Both the position numbers and the translations under genes were made by a program. Positions 12,301-25,406 of a DNA stretch of 64,000 nt are shown one piece after another. The notes below the pieces were generated by a model, which made no database searches, was not told the DNA's origin, and worked only from the letters and a program-made list of their open reading frames with translations. Numbering within the stretch: position 1 is the first letter of the stretch; each line of letters opens with the position of its first letter. This DNA comes from Volvox africanus (taxonomy: Eukaryota > Chlorophyta > Chlorophyceae > Chlamydomonadales > Volvocaceae). Location: contig BSDZ01000013.1 in assembly GCA_030268105.1 (NCBI GenBank), forward strand, positions 2,771,001 through 2,835,000. The letters are read 5' to 3'.

Positions 12301-13736
12301 ATATACGCGCCCTACCATTATCAGCCAGGGCCGCCCGCCATAAATGACCAAGCTGCGGAAGTTCGAGATCGTGAGGAACGAGGTATTGGACGGCAAGGCA
12401 CGTTCGTGCTGCTCCTGCTCCTGCTGCTGCTGCTGCTGGTAAAAGTGTTGTTGTTGCTGGTAGTATTGGTACTGGTATTGGTACTGATGCCTGCGAAAAA
12501 CACTATGATTTTAGAAAGCGATAAGGATAAGAACGATCGCTATATCTTTCACCGTCTCTACACAACCCGCCCTAGGTCAAACTTTTCAACCCAACAAGGA
12601 AAGATGATTTCTTTGCGTACTGCCAGGGGACCCCAGGCTATTCAGGCTGGTTTAGGGTCCTCCGACAGCCGGCCACGTCAAAGGCACAAGCCATATCACA
12701 GACACGGATCCCGCAAAGCCAAAGGCAAATGGCAAGTGCAGTCATTGCTCCTCTGCCGCCGTACCTGGATGAAGATGATTCCTGCAAGCCAAGATCATCG
12801 GGGTATATAAGGAGCATCAGCTTTCAGCGAAAATGCCCTGACAAGACGGCGCTAGTTGCTGTATCGGGGTATCAAGTCGGAACACTCCAGAACATAGTAC
12901 ATGGATGGCTTAACAAATTCCATTCAAATACCCGTGGGTTGCACAGGTAGGGTGCATTCAAGCACCAAAACACGTTGTGTCTACTCCCTCACGCAGCCCG
13001 TGGCAAGAATGCACCTGTTCTTGTTGATGGCGGTTGTAGCTTTCGTCCCCGCCACCAAGATCGTACTGGCGCTTCTTGTCGACATCCGAAAGGATTTCAT
13101 AAGCTTGCTACATACGCACGCAAATCAAAGACGTTTCGACGTGGGTCTGTGAAACGTGCTACCGCCACGGAAGCCGAGATGCTGCAGCGGCGCCGCTAGC
13201 TAACATGGCATAACATGTCCGTACCTGGACTTCAATGAATTTGGCTTGCCCTTTGGGGTTCTTGTCTGGATGGTACCTGCGTTGCGTCTAACGCCAGGCA
13301 GTTATTGGTGTCCCGCGAGGAGCCGACATGTACAACCAAGGACAAGCTGGACATCTTGCACAGTTTCTTGCCGCTCCATGCATGCAGATAAGGAGAGGCC
13401 TCCCCCCGAAATCAGCTGACAACCAACGAAAGCCTGTCGTGCTCAGGTTACAACCCTGACTGAGACCAATCGAGCTCACATCAACGCGAGCTTTTTGTAC
13501 GCTTTCTTGATTGCGGCGTCATCGGCACCCCTCTGGACGCCCAGTATCTACAGCAGTTTACACGGCGTAGTTGCAACACAACCACTCAGAGACCTTTGGC
13601 GGAGCTTACTCCCATGCGCCAAGAAAACCATATAAATAGTTACCTTGTATGGATCCTTGCCATATCCATAGGTAAAAGGGACAAGCAAACATGCAAAGGC
13701 CGCAAGCAGGTGAAGCAAAACGGGGACGGTCTTCAT
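6330..13736 (-). CDS. DNAJC16: ER-targeted J-domain / thioredoxin-like protein, DNAJC16 (ERdj8)-like, 978 aa
   Basis: Fifteen exons join in frame: 13736-13644, 13547-13480, 13276-13225, 13107-13015, 12781-12765, 12490-12316, 12094-11924, 11414-11323, 11087-11012, 10431-10228, 10143-9954, 9416-9214, 8656-8348, 8230-7815 and 7107-6330. A signal peptide (MKTVPVLLHLLAAFACLLV) precedes a J domain (about 28-95) with HPD at 56-58 and the half AYEILSDVDKKRQYDLGG. A Gln/Tyr-rich tract follows (about 109-130), then a thioredoxin-like domain (SFLTISNFRSLVIYGGRPW, then VYSESSSACC). Further blocks align by eye with the DNAJC16 order (FVADRLLRLPKVPQL, TCVVAVGHRGPQ, LRLVWLDASTQW). The catalytic CxxC is missing (SSACC), so redox activity is unlikely. 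The C-terminal about 260 residues are Ser/Gly/Ala-rich and probably disordered. I see no clear transmembrane segment, unlike animal DNAJC16. Exons 8-14 are less certain than exons 1-7. Confidence 0.75.
12406..12480. repeat. CTG/TTG trinucleotide-rich tract in coding exon
   Basis: CTG units followed by GTTGTTGTTG and a TGGTATTGGTACT pattern. On the minus strand this encodes the Gln/Tyr tract between the J and thioredoxin-like domains of the DNAJC16-like protein (exon 12316-12490). Confidence 0.8.
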
Positions 13737-15869
13737 AGACCCAATCTATTTCAATAATCGCATGAATCTTATTTCGTGGAAGTACAGATGAATTTGGTGT
13801 ATTGTGCCTGGGCCTTCAAACGATAGATCACGAATGCATGGATGTGTAAAACCCAGGAACGTACAAATCGATAACAGACTTAGATTCTCACTGCGCTTTG
13901 GAATTTAGTTCGCACTTGGTGAATTTTTGACCACGCAATTATCGGAGTTATGGGTAACCTTAACCGTTGGACGTACAACTCCTTTGTAAAGTAGTTGTAA
14001 GCTAGCGACTTTGTCGTCCGATTATTATAAAACGCCAAATTTCCATGTAAGTTTGAAAGTTCGTGTCAGATTGCAAACCTATCCAGAGCTCCTAGTCGAC
14101 TAATTAAATAAGCTTTGCGGGCTGTGCACCTGTGCCGCGTAAAGCGTCAGCGGGGGGTCTTAAGAACGCTGCGCTCGAGACAATAATTCACACGTCAAAG
14201 ATTAAGAATTTGGACATTGTGCGAAATCGACCCTCATATCGGCTGGGTTGGGATTTCGGTGCCAGCCTGGTGTCGCAGCACGACCAGGTACGGGCCCCGG
14301 GAACAGGTAATTAGATGCCATGGCCTGCTCCCCTCTGCCTTTCCTCCCTTGCAAGGGATATGTGGACATAAGAAGGACTAATACATTATGTTGTGGGGCC
14401 AAACTTCTTACATCAACAGACCAATAAGGACCAAACTTCAGGGGTCACCTAACCCCGGCATTACGTTACGCTACATAACAGGACGCTATGCCCGAACCTG
14501 CTGGAACTTGCACACTTTCTCGTCTGTGGCTGCCCAGGCATCTTGACCTGCAACACTTGGACCTGTAAACACGAGTAAGTACTCCGATGATTCGAAGGTG
14601 TTCCAAGTGGCCGGTAGAGATATCCCATCTTATCGTACAGATTTTCAGCGCGCAAGTCTATGGCAAGAGATTCTATCTCCCCCGGTCTATGGGTTGTGGC
14701 GGTGAGGATACTGGATGGGTGGTCAGTAGCCGCCATCATCATGGCCACCGTCCTTGGTGCTAGTCGTAAGAAGTTTCAACTACTGATGCTCTACAACGGC
14801 GGATGCCGTAAATAGCTTCCGATAATTCATTATAGACAAACAAATGTACGGCGTTCCCTTACTCTGGTCCAGGAACTTGCCTTGGCTTTAGAGAAGCCTA
14901 GGCATACACAGCTAGGGCTTAAGGTGCAGCATCTCTCGATCCCCCAGACACCTCCATAACCATTTCAAGTTGAGTTTACAAAAGGTCGTCAGGGAACATT
15001 AGGAAATGCCGACTCTGCTGTTCACCAGTACTCGCATTTCCCGTCTTTCGGTAAGCACTAGTCGGTGCTGTAACTAAGCAATCAGTCTGGGCCCATAGCA
15101 ACCTTCAACGCAATGCGTACCGTAGTTTGGTTACTGCAGGCTGCCCAGAGCTAGGCGTGCGTGTTTTAATGAAAGGGTAGGCGTATGCCGTTATTGAGGA
15201 GTTAAGCTTTTTGATTGCAAGCTTTCCAGTGCATGATCCCGTCGGTTTAGGACCCCATCAGGACCCAGGCTGTTACCTAGCTACCCTTCTGGATGTGTGT
15301 CTGGATCCGCGACATCGTGCGTTGGTACGTACTGAGTGACCCGACCAACACATTCCCCATTGAGGCCCCCTGCAGATGCAAAGATACGGAAATCTTCCAG
15401 GAGAAATCCTTGAGGAGATGACGCCAGTCATGACTCAAATGCAATTTTGTGCGCTAGGGAGGAGGGGTTCTCGGCTGAACAGCATCCTTCCCTGAATGAG
15501 CTGTCAAGTGAACTTGATAAGTACAAAATCAAATGCGTGAGAAGCATAGCAAAGGTACCCGTCAAGTTTACAAACATCTATCGTCGGACCAGCACTTGGA
15601 CCGCGCTGCAACACAAACCGCCCTACCAACCCGTCACTAAGGCTGTGGCCCACATCGTTCCATCGCCAGTCCAGCAGCCCCTACATTAGAACGAGGAGCC
15701 AGATCGCATATCCCGCACTGCGAAGGTACACGCGCAAAATTTCGCCGCAACAATTTCCGCCGCTCCGTCTTATGTCCAAGCATGTACTCCAAGCGAATGT
15801 TAATGACCAGACAATGGTCACGGTATCCAATCGCTGCAACCTCCAGCGCTATCTTCGGGCGAGAATTGC
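13737..15869. other. No confident gene
   Basis: About 2.1 kb between the DNAJC16-like start and RPS17. One plus-strand stretch, about 14132-14288, stays open and ends in a good donor (CAG|GTACGG), with a possible next exon after an acceptor near 14480 that stops at about 14573. A minus-strand frame runs 14748-14461. Neither shows a family I recognise. A candidate RPS17 polyadenylation signal is at 15568-15572. Confidence 0.4.
15568..15572 (-). terminator. Candidate polyadenylation signal TGTAA of RPS17
   Basis: TGTAA on the gene strand, 298 nt beyond the RPS17 stop and the nearest such motif downstream of it. Assignment rests on motif and spacing only. Confidence 0.35.
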
Positions 15870-16196
15870 TCAGTCCGCTTTGCGGAGCACCTCGGCCACG
15901 ACGAACCGCTTCGTCTTGCTCAATGGCCGGGTGCCATCCAGACGAACAAAATCTCCAACGCTAAGAGTACCGGACTCATCGTGCGCATTATAGCGCTTGG
16001 TGACCTTCTTGCGCTTGAAGTATACAGAGTCGGTAGCTAAGCGCTCCGCCTCCACAATAACCGTCTTGTTCATCTTCGTGCTCACTACAACGCCCTTGAC
16101 CTGCTGCACAGCGTGCACCGAGACAGCGCCGCGCCTGCTGCACACAGCAGGCCGGACGCCGCTGAAAGCTGGTGTACGCAGGACCGTCGACTGCAT
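15870..16196 (-). CDS. RPS17: Plastid 30S ribosomal protein S17 (uS17c), nuclear-encoded, 108 aa
   Basis: Single-exon frame. The first roughly 28 residues ([18 protein letters not shown]...) are rich in Ser/Arg/Val with little acid, as in a chloroplast transit peptide. The rest is S17: [20 protein letters not shown], then [20 protein letters not shown] and [15 protein letters not shown], including the bacterial-type KR(Y)xAHDE block. It binds 16S rRNA early in small-subunit assembly (family knowledge). The mature part is about 80 residues, the normal length. Absence of introns stands out against the intron-dense neighbours but is unsurprising for so short a gene. Confidence 0.93.
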   Translation of the reverse strand: MQSTVLRTPAFSGVRPAVCSRRGAVSVHAVQQVKGVVVSTKMNKTVIVEAERLATDSVYFKRKKVTKRYNAHDESGTLSVGDFVRLDGTRPLSKTKRFVVAEVLRKAD

Positions 16197-18578
16197 TTTA
16201 ATAGAAAGATAAGATACAGGGAGTAGGTATCAGCAAGGAGCGTGTCAAGAACATGAAGCAAGCCGCTTCACCACAATAGGTACCAGCCACCAAAAACTTA
16301 CAACGTACGGCGATAGCCGTCAGCGAAGCGCTCTAACCAACAGACTGTGCCCCATATTGACACATTTATATACATTCTCAAAGGAAAAGGATTTCAATGT
16401 GCATCAGCGCAATTTTCTTCCTTAGGGTGCTCAAACTTTGCCCGCCGTGATCAACTCGATTAAGTAGGCTAGAAACGGCATGAATATTGAATACTTGTAA
16501 CTTTGAGCTGCATACTTATACATAGATAACCCTGACTCTGACGGAAGGCAACTGTATCGCCTGATGAACATCGTCTTCCGATAGGCGTCAGGGTCCATTG
16601 TCCATGTTCCTGATCGTACGGCAAGGCTCAGCCCTGAGTCCTGATGGTTCAGAGCTCATGCACCATAGCGACATGCCCGGGGCTTCCGATTCTGTGTGCG
16701 CACACTTGGGCAGGGAATTGCACTTTGTCCGCGGACGTGCAGCCAGTGCAGACCGCACATGCCAAACGTCCCAAACCGCCTTCACGCTAGCAGTGAGGGC
16801 ATAGATGCGTGCACACAATGCCCTAAGGAAGGGTTGGTATGTGGGTATGTGGCAACGTTATGGGGCACATAGACGTTAGGAGAGAACACGCCATGAAGTG
16901 GCAGGGAAAAAGGGTAATTCAGCGGGGTACATGCAGTGCACACGGAAACCTCTGTCGCAAGTGTGAAAGAGGGGTGCAAGCAAAAAGCATGTCAGTGGAG
17001 GAGATGGAATAAAACCAGGAGAACGATGCAGGGCTTGCGTACATCAGGAATTTATTTACAACAACATTATTATAGGTTGCATATATCATGGGCAGTCCAT
17101 CTTAATACGTTGTGGATGTTTCTTGCAGGAAAGCCTTGGGATGAGAACTATAATCATCACCAAAAAAGCAAAAGCAGGCACATGAGCATGAGTGCCAGGA
17201 TTGACATTTGCTTCTGCAAATGCGATGACGACCAAAACCTAGTAAATTGCTGGCTGTGAGGGGAGGCCAGTGATCCATGAAATATAGGAAGCCCTCGGCC
17301 ATACCCAAGATGGAGCGGGGCAAGGGACAAGGGCATGAAGACATGCAGGCATGAGACGCGCGTACACATACTGTGTATACGACATATATCTGGAGTAGCG
17401 GCTTCATCCTGATGGTTTAGTGATTCATCCTGCTGTACTTGGACAGCGGGTCGTGGCGACATGTGGGGAGGCACGACCCCATGCGGGGCTCATAACCCAT
17501 AAATTGTCAGGACTACCTCTTCCTCAACTGCCCATTGCGCAGTGACTGGTCTAACTGACGCAATAGAGGCGAACGGCGAGCCGGAGAAATAATATCGCCT
17601 CGCTACAGATCCAGCGGCAAGGGTAATTGGCACTGTCATGTCGAACATAGAGGTGTCATTGAGTTGCATCTATAATAGGGCAGGATGCATGTTTGCTTGA
17701 AAGGCGTGAAACCATTGCTCTGCAGATCTGTCATGTATCCAGATGGCAGATATCCACACCCCCAGTGTCGTGGACGCAGTGATGCCGTTCGCTGCACATG
17801 ACAGATCCAGTGTCAAGGACAAAATGGTTTACTGATGCTGCGAATGCCCGTGATGAATCGAGACCGAGGAAAGAGTAGCACTCTACGCATCGTTGACCAG
17901 TATTATCCACGGACTCAATATGGCCTCTGGTGTCTATCATTTACACCAACATTATCATAGGATAGGTGCGCCACCTTGTGACAGACTCCAGTCAAGTAAA
18001 TCCGATAGAAATAGAAAGGGTCGTCGCACGGGTCATCGGTGGGTCATCGTGTTCTAAGACTACCGCACGTTTCCGTCAACCCAATGTCACGTGGTGCCAC
18101 GGTATGCCACGAAGATCAATAACCGATTACAGCCGCTTTCGTAAAAGAGCTGTACAGCCTGGACTTCGTGACAGCGACCTCTGTAACCCTGAGTATTGAG
18201 GACAGTGTAAGAAACCTCCCAGCGATGGGCAGAGCTTCATGCATTCCAGGCCCTGATGGTCAAGTTTTACATTGCCAGCTCGTCGTATAATTGCACAATG
18301 CAAGCGTACGTTTTTGGCAAACACGATGCTGCTAGCCTATCCGCGTGCTATATGTTGCAACGATGAAGTCGCTGTCTTCATGTATACATTTTAACACACC
18401 ATCCAAAAAGGCCATCTAAAGGCCTCAGCATCTCCCGTATTCCATTTGCGCTCAGGGCTGATTGCAAGGACAGGCTGGCTGAGCATGCGCCCAGCGCATC
18501 TCATCCCACCAATATGCAGGTCAACCAAATCTCAGCTGCTACGTTTCACGCATTTGCCTAGGGTTCTTAACAAATACT
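16197..18578. other. No confident gene
   Basis: About 2.4 kb upstream of RPS17 and downstream of COPB2, where the RPS17 promoter should lie. All open frames are short and overlap on both strands, and none shows a recognisable domain. The candidate COPB2 polyadenylation signal is at 18267-18271. Confidence 0.45.
18267..18271 (-). terminator. Candidate polyadenylation signal TGTAA of COPB2
   Basis: TGTAA on the gene strand, 308 nt beyond the COPB2 stop; no closer copy occurs downstream of the stop. Confidence 0.4.
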
Positions 18579-21500
18579 TCAGGCTTCGCCATCCCCGTCT
18601 CCTTCCCCATCGAGCCCCCAATCATCGTCCAGGTCTTCAGCTGTGGCGTTTCCTACATCTATCCCCGCGTCGCCGGCTGGATCACCTGTTGCCGGGGGTA
18701 AACAGGACGCCAGTTGCAGGACATTCAAGAGATTTTCATCATATAGCTATTCGAGCAAAAAAATGTTGTATGCATTCTCACGCCACTGACACAAGATGTA
18801 TAGCTGGGCGCTACCCGCTTACCAAAAGGGTCCTCCTCCTCTTCCGTGGCCTCAGCTGCCGGCTCAGATTCGAGCGGCTTCGGGGCAGATGCCGTAGTGG
18901 TTGGCAGCGGCGCTGGTGCAGGTAGTCCCTATGAAATCAATAGGGGAGGGCAACTGACATACATCGACAAAGTCTATTGCAGCGCAGGTTGAAAGCAGCC
19001 TACCTCGGCATCATCCTCGGCGTCAACTTCGGCCTCCAGAACATCCTCCTCCTCCTCAGCCTCTTCCTCGACCTCCTCTTCAAGCTCCTCCTCGTTCTCA
19101 ATTGCCCCAAGTCCTAACCCTTCCAGCCGCTCTAACAGACCCTCGAGGCCACCCTCGAGGGACGCGGCCGTGACAGCCGCCGCATCCAGGTAGGCGCTAG
19201 CGGGTATCAACTTCGGTCGCTGCTCCTCTGTACAGCACAAGCAATGATGGGTAAGAATTACTTAGCAACACAATGCACAATCGAGAGCCACACGAGAAAA
19301 CAATGTCAGAAAACACTTGATGCACACATATCCACGCCATTCATACATACCGAGCAGTTTCTCTGCCTTTAGGGCCTCCTCCAGGTGCGGAAAGAGGTTC
19401 GGGTACACCGCGGGGTCTGCCAACGCTTCAGCAGCCTGCAAACCATGGAAGCACACGACTCGTATAGTGCCTTCCAAACCGAAACGACCTTCGCCAACGA
19501 ACAATTTCCCGGTATATATTGGGCGCGCCCTCTCCCGCTGTACAAACCTTTGGGTTAATGACGGCTAGGTCCGCCTTCCACTTCACCAATGCCGGCGACA
19601 CGGCCGATGGCAGGTAGGTACGAGCGAAGAAGGCGGCCTCAGGTAACCTAGGCAAAGTTGTGGCATCTAGATCAGAGTGAAAAGCCGTTGAAGTTTCAGC
19701 CATTGCACAATATCCACAGCAAAGAAGAGTAATGCCTAGAAAATCCACACAAGCTGTGCGCACCTGTGCGACTCCAGCAGCAGGTTGAGGCACTCCTCCG
19801 GCTGACCCAAAAGGAAGAAAGCCAGAAAGGCCACGTTCGTTTTACCACCAGCTGTGGCTGCCGCAGCAACAGCTGCCATACCGCTGCGGTCGCCACGAGC
19901 TGAGGCCAGCATCAATAGGCCAGAAAAGTCCGATGCGCGCGTCAAACAGTCCGCCGCCAGATCCAGCTTGCCTGTCAGATACGATGGAACCAAAATCTTA
20001 CCGGTCTAGGAAGAGTAATAATATCAAAACCATGCTCATGCGCGCAGCTTACTAAGCAACGCCAACAAAAGCACACCCACCCTAAGCCCAACTTCTTGGA
20101 TAAGCGAAGATGGCCTCACCTGCTGTCAACGCCATCTCGCCTAGCTGCTTCCATTTTAACGTGCTGTCGAGCGTCACTGCAATCGCCTGTGCTACTTCCA
20201 GATCACCAAGCTGCACAGCCAGATCAAACCTGACATGGTACGATGCCCATAGGAGATCAGCAAGCTTTGCATGAGGCAACCACAGCTACACGCATCGAGT
20301 AAATTGTCCCTCATCCCGCAATCGTTTATAGGCAAAGATACACACGAGGTTGCAAGCGACGTACCTGTAGTCCTGGTCCGTTGCCACTTGCAGTGCCGTG
20401 CTCACCATGCCCTTCGCCTCTAGGAACCGCGCTACACTGTTGTGCTGGTCCTGGGCGGTGGCGGGCAAGGCGTGTGAGTGCAAGGGCGAGGGCCAAGGGC
20501 GAACAATTCCACAGGGATTGCGTAAAGCACCGCTTGTATTGTCCCTAGTTACCCACCACTAGGGTACCTATGCTGAGTAAAAGCTAGTCCTTATTAGCTT
20601 GTTCTAAGGCTTTTTCCTTGTTCTACAAGTGAAACCCAGTGCCTTACCCAGCTATAGTTGCCTTTCCCATGCTTTTGACAAGAACAATTGCAAGGAGAAC
20701 GGTACGATTGGTCAGTAGCATCCTTAGCGATTTTACAACGCTTGAACCCAAGAGAAGCGAGGCGATCACTAGGCGACCCACCTTCGTGCTTTAATACCTC
20801 ATGCAGTACAGCCGCATACGAACCTGAGGAACGCTCGGCAGCAGCTCCATGGCCGAGTCCAGTTCTCCAGCTGAGATGCGTGCCTTGAACTCGATGAGGG
20901 AGAGAAGCAGGGTGTATGATACCACGTTGAACTCCCTGTGAGCCAAGTCGTCGAACAACAGGGCATAGCGAAAGCAAGAGGTAATCAATGTGTGCACGCA
21001 GTACTTGTCATTAAATGGTTACGCACCGCCATCAAGATGAAAGCGAGCTCCGATCGGATTTACCATTTGACCGCCATGGAGTATTCGGCATCAACATAGA
21101 TGGTGCTATCTAAGCAAAAGAAGCACTAAAATCCTGTCGAAAATGTATGAACAGGAATAGGGACCCCCATCTTACTTGTCAATAAGAAACACGCGGTTCT
21201 GTGCAGCGAGGTATCCCAGCAGGTACATTGGCCGATCAAGATGCACGACGGTCGTCACCTCGCCACCAACACAGTAGTTCAGGCGCCAAGCCGTGTTGTT
21301 GTACACGAAACATTCGCCCACCCAGACACAGGTGCGGACCCGCTCGCTGACCTCGGCCTGTTGGACGGGAAATCAGTGCTGGATCAAAACCTCCTATTGT
21401 GGGTTTACTACATAGTCACATGGACGTCATCGGTAATACCGGCTGACGGAGCGCACCTGTAGGTCGAAGGCATCGTCCACACCATCCTCTCCCGCCGCCG

Positions 21501-24500
21501 CCCCCGACGCGAAATGCTCCTCAACCAACTCCCTGTAGCGCCACCCCGCCAGACAGAATTATAAATACACGAGACGGATGAGGTGCTGTTAAGGACGTGC
21601 CACAATTGCACTAATGGCACATGGCCATGTGATGGTGACCATCTGCAAAACCCACCGGTTATACTTCAGGATGTAGAAGCTGGAATCACCGAGGATCGCA
21701 ACGGTGTTACCACTCTCGCTCCAATGGACTGACTTAGCTGCCACGTCCACGCGTCGCACCACACGGCCCTCCCAGTCGTAAAAAACGATGAAGTCGGAGC
21801 CACGCACGGACACCAAGGTTCCACCGTTGATGCCCTCAGCGTTGAAGCCCAAGGCCAAGCTGTGCTTTTCCTGCGAAAACGGATGAACCCTTTAAACGCA
21901 AGGATGGGATTCAACCCATCACATACCTGTGATATCACATACGCACTTCATGCCAAGTAACTATATGTGCCGGCCACGAAGAGACAAACGTGCACGCGCA
22001 TACCCCCCCTTAATACGGACCCAGCAAGTGCGGACCAAGCCAAATAGATCACAATCAAAACGCCGATACGAACACGGCATATCAACCTTGCTTACCTGGA
22101 AGTTTTTATAGATCTTGACCTTATTGGATGACTCGCGGATCGCATAGTCGTTGCTATCGGCACTCCAGACAAACTCTAGGCCGCTGCCAAAAGCCTTATT
22201 GCGCCAGGCAAGCGCCGTGTAGACTATGTACTCGCCTAATGGGCCGAAATGACATGTTGTCAGAAGCGAACCAATGCACGCATATAGCAATACCGTATAC
22301 ATTTGCCCCATATAGCAACGAAGGTTGCCTCAAGGGTTATTGTATCCCCTGAGAACATAGTCTGCGACTCTCGTGTACCTAATAACCAAGTTGCGCAAGA
22401 TCCACCTCACCATCGCCACAGACGACCACAAACCGGCCGTTAGGGTTATGCTGGAGACTCTGTGGATACAGGTCGCAAGAGCCGAGGTCCTTGACCGGCA
22501 GCGGCAGCCGCTCGCCATCAGCCATTTCAAAGTCCGCGCCCAGTGCCTTGATGTTAACCGTCTGCAATCAGTTGACCGACAGACGGATAATAGGGGTCTA
22601 CCACACGTGTTCAATCTTCAGCTACACTACAAAACTCGAAACTCGAAGTACAGGAACTTTACTACGCAAATTATTTGACCCTTGGCTGCCTGAGTTCCTA
22701 ACTGTTCCCCCCCTGCCACCTACCTGGATCTCATTGTGCCGGGCCCAGATAATCTTTCCGCTGTTGTCCATTGAAGATACAGGCTCGTCGCGGCCAATCT
22801 GCGACCGGAGGAAACGTCAGTACATTCCGCATGAAGATATTTGCGAGCCAGACCAAAGGGCTACCGTTTTCAGGCCGAACACCTCACCTTTAGCATAACA
22901 GCACCTTCATCATAACCGATGGCGATGCTGCATAGCAACACATCCAAATAAGTACAGATAAGGATACCAGCATGAAATGCGAAGGGACGTACCTATTGGA
23001 ACCCTTGCAATAGCCCAAGCTCCACACACGCTCCATGCGGTAATCCAGCGTGTTCTCCAAGCGGTACGTGGTGCTGTGCCACAGCTTGACCGTGCCGTCC
23101 TCCGAGCCCTACAGCGTAATGTTATATAAAAGGTCATCACCAAAGAGGACAGACGGATAAACACGCTGCACCCCCTTCTAGCACCCTAATATCTGCCATT
23201 CCTTGTCGCTGGACTGGCGGCATGTGGCCGAGCGGTCATAACCCCGCCAGTACTTACCGTGACAATTATCGGAAGCTCTGGGTGGAAAATGGCAGAGGAG
23301 ATGTTATTTGTGTGGCCCTGCAATACATCAACCAAATTAGCCTTGCCGAGCATCCATTTACTGATGTGACCAAGCTTGGTGTAGTATAATCCTAACCAAT
23401 GAACAAAACTATTAAAATGTCGTTTGACGTTACCTCCAAGGTGGTGACACATGCCTTCGTCTGGTAATCCCAGACCTTCACCAGCTTATCGTCCGCACCA
23501 CTGATCAGGTAAGGCCGATCGCCACCTGAAGCAAGAAACCTCATCAACCAGCCGCCATTCCTTGCGCATAAATCATATTTCGCACACCCAACCCACTTTC
23601 GGGAACCCAAGCAGCAATGAGGTGGCAACAGCCACTGGGCGCCCACCTGTGAAGTAATCCACGCAGTTTACGCCCTTTTCATGCCCCTCCAGGGTGAAGT
23701 TCGGTGTGGGCTGGCCCAGGCTCCATACCTGCCAACCCCAGAAGAGATTATCATCAACCTAGCGGCAGTACAGGCATGGACACTGGCGTCCATTCTGTTA
23801 ATACTTGAGACTTACCTTAATCGTACGATCCAGTGATGCTGACGCAAAAGTGTTCGTATCTTTGGGGTTAAATGACACTTGCATGACATAGTGCGAGTGT
23901 CCTTCAAACACTTGGACGCAGTTCCAACCCTGCGCGTGTACGCCAAAAAAGCGTAATAGAAACATTGACGTAATGTTCAGTAAAACGGTCTCCTGCCTTT
24001 AACTCGTAAGAGCTTTCCTTAACCAGTCCCAAAAAAGCTTATCTGAGCTGCAACGCGGCTGAAGGACATCATTACCTTTTCCCAGTCCCAGAGCTTAATG
24101 AGCATATCGTCTGATGATGTCAGAATGTACGGCATGGTTGGCGAAATAGCGATACACCTGCTCGTGACATGTGGGGAATAAGTGTTAACTTACGGGGTAC
24201 AGCCAAAAGGAATGTTTTCCAAAACCGCCATATCCACCTGATGTAGTCGGTGTGCGCCTCAAACGTTTTGACCTTATCCATGGTGTTATAGTTGTAGACT
24301 CGGATGAACATGTCATCCGAGCCAGTAATAACCCATTGCTTCCGTGCAACGAACTTGGCCGCACGGACCGGAAGTTCAGTCACTTCAAATGACTTGACCA
24401 AAGTCTGCGTGACACAATACCCAAACGCAGTAAGCCTCCAGGAACTTCGTTCAATAATCCCCTTTGTTTTTTTATATGTAATCGCTCGTTTAGCCACAAA

Positions 24501-25127
24501 TCCATGCGCACCCAGCGAAACGTGTACCCCTGCACAAGCTCAAGTCAAGGAGCCCACCTGGTCGATGTAATTCCATATATACACGTTCCCGTTGTACAAG
24601 TTTGCCAAGATCCTGCATGTTGACGGTGGGTAGAGTGTCAGGGCATATACAACTTGTGCAAAGTGAAGGTTTCGGGGAGAGTAGGGAAAGTAGTGCTGCA
24701 TAGCCAACATGGATATTTATACTTCGCAATCACACTTGAGGTAGTACATTCTTCAAAAACCCCATGTTCCCCACCGAACGGGTCGCCTTGTAAGGACTTA
24801 CCACGGCTCCGTGGGATGCACATCGACACCCTTGACACGGTCCGTCCGCTGAACCAGCTGCTTCTATAAAATAAAAGTAAGCAAAATTTGTTGGCCGAAT
24901 ATTATCTGTTGCGAAATACTCTAGCAATAAGCACAGACCGCCGTTGCACAAGACAAGACCGTAGAGAAATCAATAAAACCAAACCCAGCCAAGTATACTA
25001 ACCTTAATCTCAAGCCGAAGCGGCTGGAGTCCAAGAATGAAGGATGCCACCACGGAATTGTTAGTCCAGGCAGATCAAGATAGGCAACCGGCCACAAAGC
25101 TCAGGTTATACAGCAGCGGCTCACCAT
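18579..25127 (-). CDS. COPB2: Coatomer subunit beta' (beta'-COP), 956 aa, 27 coding exons
   Basis: Beta'-COP is a COPI-coat subunit that binds dilysine cargo tails in Golgi-to-ER traffic. The protein opens [20 protein letters not shown] and continues through WD40 blades ([74 protein letters not shown]). A second propeller ([31 protein letters not shown]) leads into the alpha-solenoid ([63 protein letters not shown]). A very acidic tail ends [16 protein letters not shown]. All 27 exons keep frame from ATG 25127-25125 to TGA 18581-18579; length is normal for the family. Exon 1 contributes only the Met codon and exon 2 (25023-25003) is 21 nt. A 5'-UTR and promoter should lie just above 25127. 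Confidence 0.95.
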
Positions 25128-25406
25128 TTTGAATTGATCCTGTGTGTTTCACAGGATATGTTTGCCACACCGTGCAGAACGCACGGGGGCGCAGATGGCT
25201 AAAAAATCCTGATCAGCTGCGGTAACAAGAGCACAGAAAACACTGGTAACAGCTATCTCTTTAAAACCGAATACACAATGTGTGGTCGTCTGCAAATGAA
25301 AAGAAAGTATCAGTAGAAGTACCACCGTACGGCGCAGTTGAAGTTGCAAGTTCACGTATGATACGTGCTATTTGTATTCCAGTATTACGTTATATCGCAT
25401 GGTTGC

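Noticed and set aside
21060..21170. Possible extra COPB2 exon ([14 protein letters not shown])
   Set aside because: Splicing 21176 directly to 20935 gives the conserved IDKEFNVVSY join. Including this piece would insert 15 residues at a conserved site.
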